NCBI GenBank assembly: GCA_963930655.1
Contig: OZ005620.1
Coordinates: 3,053,001-3,117,000 of the forward strand
Source of the DNA: Myrica gale
Taxonomy: Eukaryota; Streptophyta; Magnoliopsida; Fagales; Myricaceae
Reading direction: 5' to 3'
DNA length: 64,000 bases
Every line of letters begins with the position of its first letter. Position 1 is the first letter of the stretch. Below, one piece after another: positions 23,027-35,789 of the stretch. A program made the translations under genes and the position numbers. A model generated the notes under the pieces. That model saw nothing but the letters and a program-made list of their open reading frames with translations, was not told the origin of the DNA and ran no database searches.

Positions 23027-25718
23027 GTGTGCCTTTGGTCAATTTTTTTTTCTGCTTTTCGCTCCCACGGTAATTCCATATTTGTGGAATTGTGCGGTTG
23101 CTCGTAGTAAATATCAATTGGATCGATGTTCTGAATTATATTCTCAGAGCAAGGTGTAAAAGAAAATAAATTTGAATTTGAAAAAGAGAGAAGAACTCGT
23201 AGAGGACTGTTAGTAACACAGGTATTAAGTTAGCTTAGGTAGGTTTTTCATATATGGGTGATGTCAGTAATACTTTCAAAAAGAAATCAAGCTGGGCGTT
23301 AGTAAATCTATATGAAGGAAAAGATTTTACTTTGTTATCATATTGATTAGAGTAATTGAAGAATGTCGTTGTGTTGCTCTTTCCAGGAACAAAGTTTTGA
23401 TATAGAGAGACTGAGAAATGAGAGCTTTGGATTCAAGTTGTGGGTCGCAATGGATGAACAGGACTTACAGAGAGAGAGGATTTAACAGATCTCCCAAGTA
23501 CAAATGTAAATTCATCGAAACTCCAAGTTTATTATATGGGATGTTTGGGATTGTAACGTTGTATTTCCAACTGGTATGGGTACATTTCGAACCAATTTTC
23601 CTGTCAGATTTCACCATAGAGCTAATTTGATGCTTATTATATACTTGCCTTTCATAGACTCGGTAGCTTTGATCCACTTTTATGTCTTGGCATTTTGCTT
23701 GACAATTATGTTACTGTTATCCATTCAGTCATTGCAATACGAATTTATTTTAGAATTCGCTGCTGTACTTCTGTTTTTAGCTCTGCTGCGACAATAATCC
23801 AACCCGTTGAGTGCTAACCATTAGAATCAAGATTTGACTTCGGTAGTTAGACTCTATGTTTGATGCATGAAGTGGATATGCTTTTGGAGGTTCCTGTGAA
23901 TCGTGTTTTCGCTTTACCAAAATGTGGTAGTCTACGGGACTTAGAACTGTGGAGTCAGATTACTGTTGGGGAATTGGCATCAGGAGTATTGTAAAGTTAC
24001 TTTAAAGGGCATTATCAGTTGATAATATCGTCTCGTTTGTCTGATAATGTTTTATACTGCATGCTAATGGTGGTTCTTGGTGATTGTTTTACGGCACGCT
24101 ATCTTACGCTTTGAGAAGAGCTGCCACATGGAATAAGAATGTCTTTTTGAGATACATTATAAATGGAGAGGCATGGTGATGGGAACAATTTTAAGTATGG
24201 TTATACTTGAAAGGGTTAAGGATATATTCGTAGCTCATTTGATGTAGCAGTTCGTAGTTAAGGAAATGTAGCACTAGTGTGAATGGTGCAGGGTTCGTTT
24301 ATTTCTATGATGATGGATTAGGCCTCTAAAGAATCAGCACACGTTACTTCATGCAGGGTGTGTTACTCATTTAATCACTCAACTAGTTCTAAAGCTTATC
24401 TGGCCATAGTTTCATGTCTTTCCAGATTTTTCAAAACTCAGCACTAGAGCAAGGGAGCCTGGAACATAGTTTGGTGGGAAGATATGGGGTTGGGTCAGAG
24501 TACATCTTAGGCTGCAGAGTGGCAAGAGAGTGCAGGACCAGGGTTAGCAGTTACTGTTACAGCACAAAGATGACCTGATTTTGGTGGAAAATATTAGGAA
24601 CTGCAGTCAGGCTTATTCAGGCGGCTTGATTGGTTGTGAGTGGCATAATGGAGGAGGTAGAGTAGCATTCGATACTGGGTGTCCAAATCGGCAACAGAAA
24701 AGATGAAGCAGCCTAGACAGTCATGTGAAAGCTTCCCGCACCTACCCTTGAAAAGTGGGGCAATTTCAACTTCTAACCAAAAACCTTTCAGAGTTACAAA
24801 TTCTTAATTAACGATCCAATTTTGTCAGCCTTTAAATGCAGTCTAGAAATGCCTTTTCCTATTCACCAAATCATGAAAAATAATTAACGATCTAATTTTG
24901 TCAGCCTTTAATACAGTCTACAATTTTAGTTTATTTTTTAATTTCTTCTATACACGATCAATTTCCTTGTCCTAACAAGTATTTATCACGCATTTCAGCA
25001 TAAAGAAATAATTATTGTGCATTTCGAGTGCTTATGTTAAAAGAAATGCTTTTTAAAAAAAATCTTCGGTACACGATCAATTTCCTCGTCCTAACAAATA
25101 TTTATTGCGCGTTTCTGCAGAAAGAAAGAATTATTGCGCATTTCGAGAGCTTGTGTCAAGGACGGTTGTTCATCTTATACGCGATCCCAGATTGAAAGCG
25201 GCCATCTGAAACGATTAGATCACACAAAACAATAATTAAAATTGCTAAACTGACTAGAGATCATGATTTGGTGAATAGGAAAAGACAAGTGGATCAAACT
25301 AAATATGCAAACTATCTAACTAGTATCAATATACTAACGCATCCCCCAGTAGCCATAATTTTCAGTCTTTTATATGTTCCTTCTTAAAAGGGGAAGGTTC
25401 AAGAATGGACCAAAATCTTATACAAGAAAACTGAAGCATTTAGACTTCACTTCAATGTTTGAGGCAACCTCAAAATGAATTCCATGCAACTGAAACAATA
25501 ATCGAAACTAACGGATGATCGTATTCATCACGGATGATTAAAAGGTAGCCTCTAGCAAATATAGGACGTATGGAACTATGGAAGGTAGCCTCCAGCTTCA
25601 CGGATGATCGTACTCATCAAATAATAGCTTTTTCAAGGTCGAGACAGATTTATTTCTTGTTCGGTCCTCTTTAAAGCAGAATTTATCAGACTTCAGAAAG
25701 AACTAATGCACTTCTTAC
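23027..25718. other. Non-coding spacer downstream of the small gene
   Basis: Unique-looking sequence to about 24750, probably 3' UTR and spacer. Then a repeat-rich part with a tandem duplication and a 24-bp perfect inverted repeat (listed separately). A further local duplication lies at 25508-25530 / 25597-25619 (CGGATGATCGTATTCATCA). The last PSD1 exon was expected at the right end of this stretch and I could not find it. Confidence 0.5.
24853..25284. repeat. Perfect 24-bp inverted repeat enclosing a tandem duplication
   Basis: The 24 bases at 24853-24876 (starting CTTTTCCTATTC) are the exact reverse complement of 25261-25284 (TCATGATTTGG...). Between them, 24951-25040 and 25070-25158 are tandem copies of about 90 bp sharing ACACGATCAATTTCC and GCATTTCGAG. 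A shorter direct repeat (AACGATCTAATTTTGTCAGC type) lies at 24810-24836 and 24884-24911, one copy on each side of the left arm. Possibly a decayed foldback transposon. Confidence 0.7.
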
Positions 25719-26237
25719 CTCGTCCCCTTTCTTAAGCATCACACCAACACCTTCTGGTTCATAAACCCATTCTTCTGGAGGTTCTGAGTGTAGAAAGAAA
25801 CTTCTTTCTTGGTCGATTTGTCCGGAGCTCCGGTTCAATGAAAAGCTGAGACATGCAAGTTTAGACCAAAGTCAAAACAGAAGGAATACAAGATACTAGT
25901 TTCTTTCCAACCGCAACGTGGCATGTTGACTTTAAAACAAATAAATCATGATATTTATGTAACCAAGATGGAAGCATAGCATCCTTCTTAATCTTGAACT
26001 CTGCCAAAGTATGTCCGTGATTGAGCTCAATTCCAATAGTTTTCATTGGGTGGTGGGTGGGTGGGTGGGTGAGAGGGGGGGGGGGGGGGGTTAAGATAAT
26101 GTATCAAGTCATCATCTGCAAAGAGACACGAAACCTCAATTGACCCTATATTTGTTGCACCAATAGCTGCAATCGCCATATACCCTTTTTGCCATAGACC
26201 TTCAAGTACCACCTGGTGACATGAGAACCCGTGAAAC

Positions 26238-27757
26238 CACAGGCGGATCCAGCTAGGGGCAAGCCGCCCCCCATTGCCTGAAAAATCTCTTAAAAAAAAT
26301 TTTTTTTTTTGGATTTTTTTATATGGGCTGCCCCCCTTCAAATCCAGGCGCCCAGGCCAGCCTAGCCGGTCTAATTTTTTTTTTTTAAAAATCAACAGAG
26401 GGTAAAATACGCATTTCACCTTTGCCTTTTTTTTAGTTAATTCGGTGCCATCCTCCCCTCCCTCTCTAACAACTTCAATTTCCCCCCCTTTTCTCCCTGA
26501 CGCCCACAGCCCAGCCTCTCTCACTCTGCTCCCCACCTCCCGATGCTAGCCTCCGTCTCTCTCTCTCCTCTCACTCTGCCTCCACAGAACGCCAACCTCT
26601 AGTCCTCTATCACTCTACCGACTGCCTCTCCTCCTCCTGACCTCCACAGTCGACAGAATGCCGACTGAGCTCTCTTTCTCCCTCTCCGTCCCTCTCTCCT
26701 CCTCTACAGGACCACAACTCTTTCTCTCTCTCCATCTCCAGCTCTCTCTCTCCAGCCTCCAAGTACTCTCTCAACTCAAGTCTCTTTGTAACTCTGTTTA
26801 TTTTTCAATTAGTGATGAAATTTATTTTAAATTTTGATGAATTATGTGATGGAATTTAATTAGCAGATTAGGATTATTGAATTTATTGTGAACCGGATAG
26901 AGAATTCATGAATTTGTGACAAAATTTAATTAGTAGATTAGGATTATTGAATATATTGTGAACCGGATAGAAAATTCATGAATTTGTGATGAAATTTTAA
27001 TTGAATTCATGTGATGAAATTTTGATGAATTAAGTACTGATAGAGAATTCTTGAATTTGCAATCTTTCTAAGCAGAAGATATTTGTTGTAAAAACCTAGA
27101 TACAGTCAATACAATCACTCACATACAAACTCGAATCAAATTTCTGAATTCTGATTCGTGTAAGTAAAAAGGGAAACACGATTTGATCTTTTGGGGCTTA
27201 TAGAAGGCAAGAGGAGAATTGGGTTATCTTACTCATCAAGATTAGAAGGAGACCATCGTTTTTTGCTCTTTTTATTTCCTATAAGTACTTGATCTGTGCT
27301 TTTGAATATTTAAGCTATGTTTCATTTTCCTAGTAGAATTGTCTTAATAAGCTTATAATGTACTTAGTTCCTTTTAATTTGCTATTAGGTCTTAGTATAT
27401 TTGAATTGTCATGTAGGCCTTCAATTCAAAAATGTTACGTGCTTAGTTCCTTTCAATTGGTAATTTTTTCTTAGCTTTTATTCATTATTCTACTATGTAG
27501 TGCAGTATGGAATTTATAGAAATTTTGCTAGTTTTAATTTTAGTTTCTTCTTGTTTGAAAAATAAATCTGTTGCGAGATCATGTTATTTTTATTCACACA
27601 AAGTGGTAAATATTTCAGTCCTCGTGTTAGTCTTTCTAGGATTCTTTTTTTTTTTAACTTTTAAGACATTTTTTTGCATTACATAGTAAAAAAAAAATTT
27701 TGTCATTTTTCATTAAGAGTTTGCCCCCCTTCCATTACATTCCTGGATCCGCCACTG
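26238..27757. mobile_element. 1,520-bp Tip100-type hAT element in a PSD1 intron
   Basis: Ends CACAGGCGGATCCAG and CAGTGGCGGATCCAG (reverse complement of the right end), with a perfect 8-bp target-site duplication CGTGAAAC (26230-26237 and 27758-27765). Internally there is CT-rich simple sequence (26450-26780), a tandem duplication (TTAATTAGNAGATTAGGATTATTGAAT type, 26854-26960) and AT-rich DNA. No transposase. The left flank also carries a long G run (about 26074-26090). Confidence 0.88.
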
Positions 27758-28384
27758 CGTGAAACCCATGTTTTTCCACGTAGATTGATAAACAGTGATT
27801 CAGCCAAAGATGTTTACAAATGAAAATTCTAGTTGGCATTGGAAAACGAAAAATAATTTTCAAAGATTCAGAAAATTTTGGAGGCAGATGGTTCATGGGA
27901 ATGACAGATGAAAAAAAGCAGAAAAACCAATTATTGCAGGAAATCAGCAAACAGTCTCGGAATATTAACTTTCATCTAGGAAACAAGTCAGAGAAGGACA
28001 TAATTATTGTGAGAAGAGAATATTTGGCTTCAAGTCCATTTCGGATATAATTTTAGGTCCCATCCCCTTCCTCCACATATCTAGATTATTTACAGTAAAC
28101 TATTGCCATCCATCACTGTTCATGGAAGAAAGCTATTAACCGCCAAAGAGATTGAGCATCAGGAAATTTTTCAACACCTTAAAATAAGATGACAAATCAG
28201 ATTTACCCGTTCATTCTCAACATAAAGATTTCGGATGGTTCTTGTAGCACGTTCATTCTTGGGGAATAGGCGACCTGCAAAGTGAATAACCATGTTACAC
28301 AGAGAACAAGAGAATAAAACAACATTACCAATATTCATCTACGGAATGGAAACTCTATATAAATATATAGCAAGCAAAATGTAA

Positions 28385-29028
28385 ATGAATAATGGTATTC
28401 AGCCGAACCCGCGTGCTTTTATAGCGAAGGTCCGAGGTTTATATTTTGAACACAAGCTGGCTTGGGCTGCAGTCAGGAGACCTGATCCGTTACCCTTGTG
28501 GCGTCCCCCCTCTGCAAATTTCTGGAAAATAAATTTTGATGTTGCGGTTCGCCACTCTTGTTCGTTTGCTGCTGCAGTGTGTAGAGATGCAGCTGGTCAT
28601 ATGCTCTTTGCTTGGACAAAGAGCCTACCTCCTAGCGGCCCCCTTGTGGGCGAGGCAAGAGCGGCATTATTTGCTGTTCAGGAGGCTTCTTTCTTGCAAC
28701 ATGATGGTGTGATTTTTGAAGGGGATTCCAAGATTGTGATTGATGCTATTACTAATGGTGGTTCCTCTTCTGACTGGAGGATTCGATCGTTTATTTCTGA
28801 TATTCGTTTTTTGTGTAGTTCTCATAGACTTTGGTCTTTTAATCATGTCAAGCGCAATGCTAATTCGGTTGCCCACCATCTTGCTAGATGGGCATTCGCT
28901 GAAAATATTGTGGGAAATGTCCCCTCCTCTGTAATTCCTTTTGAGATTCTCACCAGTGACAACCCAAGGTTTCCTCCTTGAGGTTCTCTGGTGTCTAATA
29001 AAAATCTTTATTTAGAAAAAAAAAAAAG
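28385..29028 (+). mobile_element. 5'-truncated LINE (L1-type) with RNase H domain and poly(A)
   Basis: A 198-codon frame (28385-28981) holds a plant L1-type RNase H domain: NFDVAV (first Asp), GEARAALFAVQEA (Glu), FEGDSKIVIDAI (Asp) and HVKRNANSVAHHLARWA, all in order and intact. About 40 bp later comes a poly(A) run (about 29016-29028), so the element inserted in + orientation as a 3'-end fragment, inside a PSD1 intron. No clear target-site duplication; the left boundary is set by the frame. Confidence 0.8.
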
Positions 29029-30159
29029 AATAACAGGGGGGGATTATGCCAGGTGGTGCGGTTATGTTCGTGACTTAGGTAGTTTGTCTCTCTCTCTCTT
29101 AATTCTTGACTTTCCAATGGGTCCATCATGTTTAGTTTCCATCCTACATACTCATGAGATAAACATTTTGCACAAAATAGTATTCCTAGCATGTTCATGT
29201 CATTGAAATATCTTTTTGTCAGCAGGTGGCACTGCAGATGGAGGGAAAAGACTCGTGACAATGGTAAGAAAAAAAAAACATTACACTCTGTTACTAACTG
29301 GAGAGGTTTAATCAAGATTTTTATTGAATAGACCACGTCTGTTTTTTCTACTTATATTTGCCTTCATCATCCTAAACTCTTTTTGCTATTTTCTAATACA
29401 AGTTTGAGGAATTTCTATGATTGAAAAAAGAAAAAAACATTTCCCATATGAAACCATTGGAACAAACAACCAAAATGGAAGCTAATCAATCAGAAAATGT
29501 TGGCTACACAGAACATACTAGTTCACAGAAGAGAGGCACAAACCACTTAAAGAAATAACCACATAAAAGAATCATTCAGTTTTTTTCAAATGTATAAGTT
29601 ACCTGAAAAATGCCGGCGGACAAGGACTCTCCAATCAACTGGAGAGTGTATCCGATGGTAGTCTCCAGGCTTCAAGTAAATTACACAGTAAAAGAGGCCT
29701 TTCATAGGACTGCAGGTTTTAACACTTAATTAACAAGCAAAAAATTTCACTTCATGGAAGCAGATAAATTTGGTTGGATAATGGCATAAAGTCCAATACA
29801 AAACAATTATAGGAAGTAAGTCAAGATCTCCAACCAAGCAAAATTCATGGCAAAAAAACAGAGTATGGCGCAAAAAAAAATGTAGGTATATGAGACGCAG
29901 TCAAAATCATTTGTAGGGTCCTGTTTCAAACTAATCCTAACTCTTGTAGTCACCATTGACAGGAATATTCTAATCTCACATTGCCTGCGACATTATTACA
30001 TATTACCTTGCAAATTCTAATAAACATGCAACAATCGCTAATGGTGCGAAAAGGAGGACCTCACAATCTGGGTTGCTTATTAGTTGCTAAAATCAGGACG
30101 TTGCAAAAACATAAAGGGGAAGAGATCCACCAGGGAAAATATTCTCTCAATAATGAAGT

Positions 30160-30328
30160 CAGTTCATCATTGACATGGTCCGCTGCTGTTTGGCATCTCT
30201 TAACAAAGTGTGACAGAGGACTTGAGGAACATGAAGGGGATGTTAATGGAGTCAGTTCAAAAGTATGGTCGGATGTTGTTTGGCATCATGATGGAACCAA
30301 TACAAAGTGCGACAGAGGACTTGAGGAA
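30160..30328. repeat. Imperfect tandem duplication in a PSD1 intron
   Basis: Two copies (about 30160-30229 and 30252-30328), sharing GTCAGTTCA, TTTGGCATC and GACAGAGGACTTGAGGAAC. This explains the internal repeat in the 198-codon open frame at 29981-30577, which otherwise shows no family similarity and is not called as a gene. Confidence 0.6.
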
Positions 30329-33092
30329 CAGATTTCACTCAGACAACTCCTAGATCTAAGTAAACTATTAAATATCTTTGAATGCCTTGAGATCAATTTA
30401 AGATCAAAATCGTTCAAACCACTCAGTCTTCTACTTATCACCCGTCAGCCAATGCTCACTATTCTGCACAACATTCTTAAGAGTTCATTGTGTTCTCAGA
30501 AAGGCCTTGCGCAGAAAGCACTACTAGGAAAAGCAAAGGGAGTGCAAAAAGAAAATGAGATAAAAGGAAAAGATTAGAGGGGAACGGTTCAATGAATAAA
30601 ACAGTTATGGGTGGGACCCACACTTTCCTGTGACAAGTAAATGCACCTAAGTTCGATTTTCATGTTCCAATTTTTCCTAATCGAACAAAGCCTAAGTTCT
30701 GCTGATATATACCATGGGATCTCTGGCCTAGGTTTCTTTTCGCATTGACATGAACAAGTCCAAACTTCAAAAAAAAAATCATTGAGACACAATGATGTTT
30801 GTTCTAGAGAGTTACAAAAATGTGGCCCTATCAGATACATTCAAAACATATGGATGCACCTGGGCAAAATATTCAGAAATATCTAGGAAACTAAATTGTG
30901 GATGATATCTCAGTATGAGCCTGAAAGTACTTAGGAATGCCTTATCAAAAAAAAAAGTACGTAGGATTGCTAATATATGATCCTTCATATTCATATCCGA
31001 TACAATATTAAAGATTGATGGAAAAACACTATTAGATGAGAATTATAATTACCGTGCTGACACGGGATCCCAAACTTTCGGAGTTGCCCATGAAATTCTC
31101 CACCATGACTTCTTACCCTTATCTTTAGAAGTATTTTCCTGTCCACTATCCTCTTCTTGGATATCCCCTTCAGCTATCAAGGGAAGGAAAGAGCTTGGGC
31201 CGAGAAGAGAAGAAACAGAATATGAATGCCCTTTGAATTGCTCAATCATAGCCCCTGCTCCTTTCAACTCTCCAAATCTCAGGACCGTACCATCCACGGG
31301 ACTAACCTGTGATCACATAAAACACCGTCAAACAGGTCAAGCAACAGTTAGCATCATTTACGGTTAAAGACATTGGACATATAAGATGTCCAATAAGCTG
31401 GTTACCAGTTACCAGACATCGTGGATCCTGGTCAATAGGCCTGGAACCTTCTTTCAAGGAGCGAACAAAGAACTGGCGAAAAGAAGCATATTCATCCAGT
31501 GGCAGAGCTGCTTCTCCTAAATCTGTCCAGCAAACAAGATCATACTTCTGACGTCTTCTGAAGATTAATAATTGATGCATAGATTTCTCTAACTCTGATA
31601 ACGTAACCAGGGGCTACACACACTTACACTCCTACATCAACAAGTCTGCAGTTTTAATTTCAGCAATTAAGCTTTCAAAGGTTCCCTGGTGTTCCACGTA
31701 ATTTGGAATTTCATTACTTGTTTCTTATAAAAAAAAAATACCAACTGCCCCATACAAAATGACCACTGTATATTATCATCCCGGTAGACTTTTCCCAATA
31801 AGTATCCCTTATGTGAAGATACATAGATTTAATCAGTTGAGAGGAAGAAAAGAAGAGCAAGGCAACGGTGGGAAGATTCTATCAGTAGAACCAACTATAG
31901 GCGTCGTAAGCCATCAATTTTTAAACTGAAATTAACCAAAAACTTGCTTTAATGTTGAAGCGCAAATATGAGAGTGACTATTGCCCGAGTCCCATAATTA
32001 AAAAAATGTCAATTTTGGCTATTATTTTTCTGGACATCTATTTTAGCCCTCCCTTCGAAGAATGAGATGAACAATTGGTGATTAGTTCCTGAATTTCAGC
32101 AGGCTCTTTAATTGGTAGCTAGCCAGTAGAGACCAAGCAAGAAAGGATTGAATAGGAAGGCCAGGCGCACAATTTCTATGAAGAAATAACCCACTTTGAG
32201 GTCGCAGAGATAGCAGAACCCAAGCTATGGGGCACCATCAGATGCATTTTAACATAGGATCATCTTCACATCTCCAATCATTTTCCATATCTCAACCTTG
32301 AGGAGAAGGTCCATGTCAATGATGTTTGGGGGGGTGGGGGGGGGGGGGTTAGGCTCCCTAAAATAAAAGAACAGATGAATGCACCATGGGACTTCTAAAT
32401 CAGCATGTCGATGAATGCAACAGGGGACACATAAAACAAGAGGAACTGTGGATGGGTAAACATGGGCTGTGTTTGCAGCATGCAGTGGCTGGGAGGGATC
32501 CAGACAGTATGGGCTATGTTTGTCATGTGGGTAGTTTGCGTCAGGATGGAGAATAGTTTGAGTTGAAGCGAGTACGAGTCACGGATAATGAGGGAATGGA
32601 CTATCAATGTCAAACAGTCAGTCCAGTGTAGAAATGGTGTCTATTTATGAGTATTGCTAATAAGTCTGTGTTGCATTTTGACCTCAACTAGAACTCTTTT
32701 AATTCTCGCAAGTGTTTTAAGGCAAGTCCGTCATCTAGGTCAGACATCCACTGGAACTAAAACTTGTCATCTTGTAGTGATGAACAGGACTTTTCTGCTA
32801 GATCACATATAGGAATCTCTGGAACCCAATTGCTCCATTAAAAACTGCTAGTGATGCAATCGCATTCAAAAACACAGTAATTTCGAAATCCAATTGCTTA
32901 AATCTAAACTTCCGACAAATCAATCTTCCAGTTGAAATTTGGAGGATAAAGTGTAACCCCAACTACAATAAAAAAAAAAAGCAGAATAATTCATTGTAAT
33001 AACAAGAAAACATATAAAAGTAGAACATTACTTGAGTGGAATGCCCGAGCCCAAGCTCTATATGCATAAGGTCGCAGCCAGACAGGAAGTTC

Positions 33093-34406
33093 CTAAAGAA
33101 CATTTTCTTTCACTAAGACCATTGTATTCAAATAACATAGTCTAACAAGAGGATTAACAGAAGTAAGGGAAGTGTAAGCTGAATATTACGAAAAACAGAA
33201 CTTTCTTAAACACGTCATCTATGTCTCATGAAAGAGCAAACAACAATCATATGACCATCAGAAGTGGCCAGATGAGACACTTTAACAGTAAATAAAAAAT
33301 CTATTTCAACCAATGATAGCACGAACAAATATTGGATGCTAGATTGCTATCACAGGTGTAGGGCTGAAAACATCTTCAGCCGAATAATAATCAAAACTAC
33401 TTTGATTAGTCATCTCAATCTTTCTACTCTGACAACAAGGGTTTGAAAGAAAGAATATATCTACACTCAAGTTCAAAGGATGACCCCACCAAGTATCTGA
33501 TAGACGAGCATTTCCAAGGTCAAATATAGTCAATACTCCCAAACACAAATGCATGATTCAAAGAACTAACAAATCACCTGACATAACAAAATATATAAGC
33601 CCTACACCTAATACACAGAACATTGCATTTTACAAATATTGAGACTCCAGTGGCATTCCTTCTAATTTAATTACCCGTTGATACTAAAACTCATATTATC
33701 AAAAGACGACAATGCTCTGATATGCAGAAACATATGCTAGAGCAACCCTTAATGTATTGCAATCTGAAAATTAATAGATCAATAAATTCTTCAAAAGAAG
33801 TGGAATAAAAAGTTATCAGGAATTTAGATTAAGGTGAATATATGTTTAACACCTTCAAATGTCCTAGCATTCTTTTTCCCAGAGACAATAGCAGGGCTCG
33901 ACAAAACTATCCACATAAGGCATGGCAGGAAAGGTGTCCAGATTTTACAAATTTCAGAATGACTATTTCCATTGCCAACAAACAGTCACAAAGCATAAAC
34001 TCCTTTCTGTTATCCCTTAAAGTGTAAACTCCTTTCTGTTTTACCAATTACCTTGCTTTCAACAAGTTTCAAAAATTGAAGAAATGCAAGTTTATGCTGT
34101 TCAAAAGGCAAAAATGTAGATTTTGCAACAAAGCATTATGCAGATACGGACTTGGTATTCTTTGACAGATAACAGTGCTGCTTTATAAAACTCTGAATAT
34201 TTCATTTTTAGAGATACCGCGTCTTTGTTTGATGTAACTAGAGAAATTAATTATACAAAACAAATAGACTGCAGCAGTTAGACAGGAAAATTTGTCATTG
34301 ATGAAAATAAGTTCAGTCTTATGTCTGTAAGGTGATGTGCATTTAGCTTGTCCGCATGCATTCATTAACATTTGAATTAAGTAGCGTCCTTCCTGATGTT
34401 CTTAAG
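33093..34406. other. Spacer between PSD1 and MSH4 remnants
   Basis: Should contain the 5' exons of PSD1 (minus) or the inner exons of MSH4 (plus) if either gene were whole. I found neither. AT-rich, no clear transposon ends. Confidence 0.5.
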
Positions 34407-35789
34407 GTATACAATATTTGCTACTCATATGGAGAACCTGTCAGAATTAGCGATCATCTATCCAAATGTGAAACTTCTTCACTTTCATGTTGACACAAGA
34501 AACAACAGTCTGGATTTCAAGGTAGAATATCAGACTTTGTTTTGCTTCAGTCTTTGCTTTTTTAGCCTTTTGTGTTTCCTGACAGAGAATCTGATTTACT
34601 AGCTCAGTTTCATCTCAAAGAAGGCCCAAGACATGTACCACATTATGGCCTATTGTTGGCAGAAGTGGCAGGTTTACCAAGCTCAGTGATTGAAACAGCC
34701 AGAAGCATCACATCCAAGATCACAGAAAAGGTGCTCATATTGCGCCATAATAAAAGGACCAAATTGTGTGGAGTGTCTACAGCTTTTCTCATTGCATAAT
34801 TCTTTAAGAAAGTGAACAAGTAGCCAAACTACAGTTAGAGAGCTTCAGAAGAGTCCAAGATATCCCAGTGAGTCCAACTTTATACAAATAAAAAATGCTG
34901 AAAATATAGGTTGAAATTAGCAAGAACAGCCATCAGTGACAACCCATCTGTTATCATTCATTTTGCATGGAAGCCGTGCGTAGCTATTGCTTCACATTCA
35001 AGGTAGAGCTAATTTTTCTGTTGGTCCAATGAATGTCCTATACTAGAAAGGGAAAAACTGTGCTGAACCAACTTCTTTATAGACCTCTATGGACAAAAAT
35101 TCTGCTAAACCTCAGAAGCTCTTACAAGGATCTTGATGTTATTTGACAACAAAAATTGAGGGCCCAGGCACACTGAATTTTTTTTTATCTAAATTGCAGG
35201 ATCTTGGCGAGACAGTATGTGTGATCACTGAGTGCGCCTGTGACATGTAGGCTCTAATGTTTAACTTTGTTTAACCTTACTTGGTAAATTCAAGTTTTAA
35301 GAAAACTGCCATTTATGGAAAGCTGCTCAAACTTTTCACTCGATTTTTGAAAAGATTCAGTTCATATTTACTGTCAAGAACACTAAGGAAGCTCTATCTG
35401 GTGTCCCATGGCTTTTAGAACATATCTACCTGTTTAGTTCTATTAAAAGCTATCTAGACTATTCGGGCTCCCAAAGAAAGGTACTTGGATTGAAGTCATT
35501 TAGCTGCCTGTGTCTTCGTTTTTTCTTTGATTTCCAATTCCTGAGCGATTGTGATGATGAATGTTGAATGAAGCTCTTCATGATCTGTGATAATCCGCAT
35601 TTGAAACAATTTTCAAATGTCCAGGAAGTAAAGAGGATGGAGGTTAACTACCTGCAATATCATCCAATCCAGATGGCTTACCATGTTGCTCAACGGCTGA
35701 TATGTTTGAAGTACTCCAGCCAGGATGAGGACTCAATTCGACAAGCATTGCAGTATCTTAAAGAGCAGTATGTTGATAGAAGGCTCTAG
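34407..35789 (+). pseudogene. MSH4: MSH4 3' fragment: last three exons only
   Basis: MSH4 forms a meiotic MutS heterodimer with MSH5 that stabilises crossover intermediates. Present: exon 34407-34521 (YTIFATHMENLSELAIIYPN, end of the ATPase domain), 34608-34730 (FHLKEGPRHVPHYGLLLAEV, then AGLPSSVIETA; 41 codons) and 35625-35789 (MAYHVAQRLICLKYSSQDED, ending RRL and TAG). All three keep open frames, splice sites and matching phases. The exons for the connector, lever and clamp domains and the Walker A part of the ATPase are missing upstream, and the neighbouring PSD1 remnant leaves no room for them. Hence a truncated copy; a functional MSH4 must lie elsewhere. Confidence 0.88.

Larger units (their letters stand above)
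25719..33092 (-). pseudogene. PSD1: Mitochondrial phosphatidylserine decarboxylase (PSD1), internal remnant lacking both ends
   Basis: PSD1 makes phosphatidylethanolamine in the inner mitochondrial membrane. Exons on the minus strand: 33092-33032 (ELPVWLRPYAYRAWARAFHS), 31522-31413 (EAALPLDEYASFRQFFVRSL), 31306-31053 (VSPVDGTVLRFGELKG), 29709-29603 ([19 protein letters not shown]), 28274-28207 (GRLFPKNERATRTIRNLY), 26212-26135 (GYMAIAAIGATNIGSIE) and 25845-25719 (LFIEPELRTNRPRKKF ... EEWVYEPEGVGVMLKKGDE). The last exon is 127 bp, not a multiple of three as required: extra base(s) near 25783 shift the frame to a stop. The N-terminal exons (targeting, membrane anchor) are absent before 33092. 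The final exon, which encodes the GST self-cleavage motif that forms the pyruvoyl group, was not found below 25719. Without it no active enzyme can form. Introns contain an hAT element and a LINE fragment. Confidence 0.85.

Noticed and set aside
26027-26536. 169-codon minus-strand open frame
   Set aside because: It runs through a real PSD1 exon, the intron and the CT-rich end of the hAT element without stops by chance; poly-Pro and Lys runs come from simple repeats.
29981-30577. 198-codon + strand open frame inside a PSD1 intron
   Set aside because: No family similarity; the internal repetition is explained by an imperfect tandem DNA duplication, and it lies antisense to PSD1.
32328-32350. 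Long G runs here and at 26074-26090 as G-quadruplex elements
   Set aside because: Simple homopolymer-like tracts in intron DNA, prone to sequencing error; no conserved context.
34291-34330. Possible MSH4 Walker B exon (VIDE) upstream of the MSH4 fragment
   Set aside because: Only four residues match and the following residues do not resemble the ELGRATSSSDG sequence expected.
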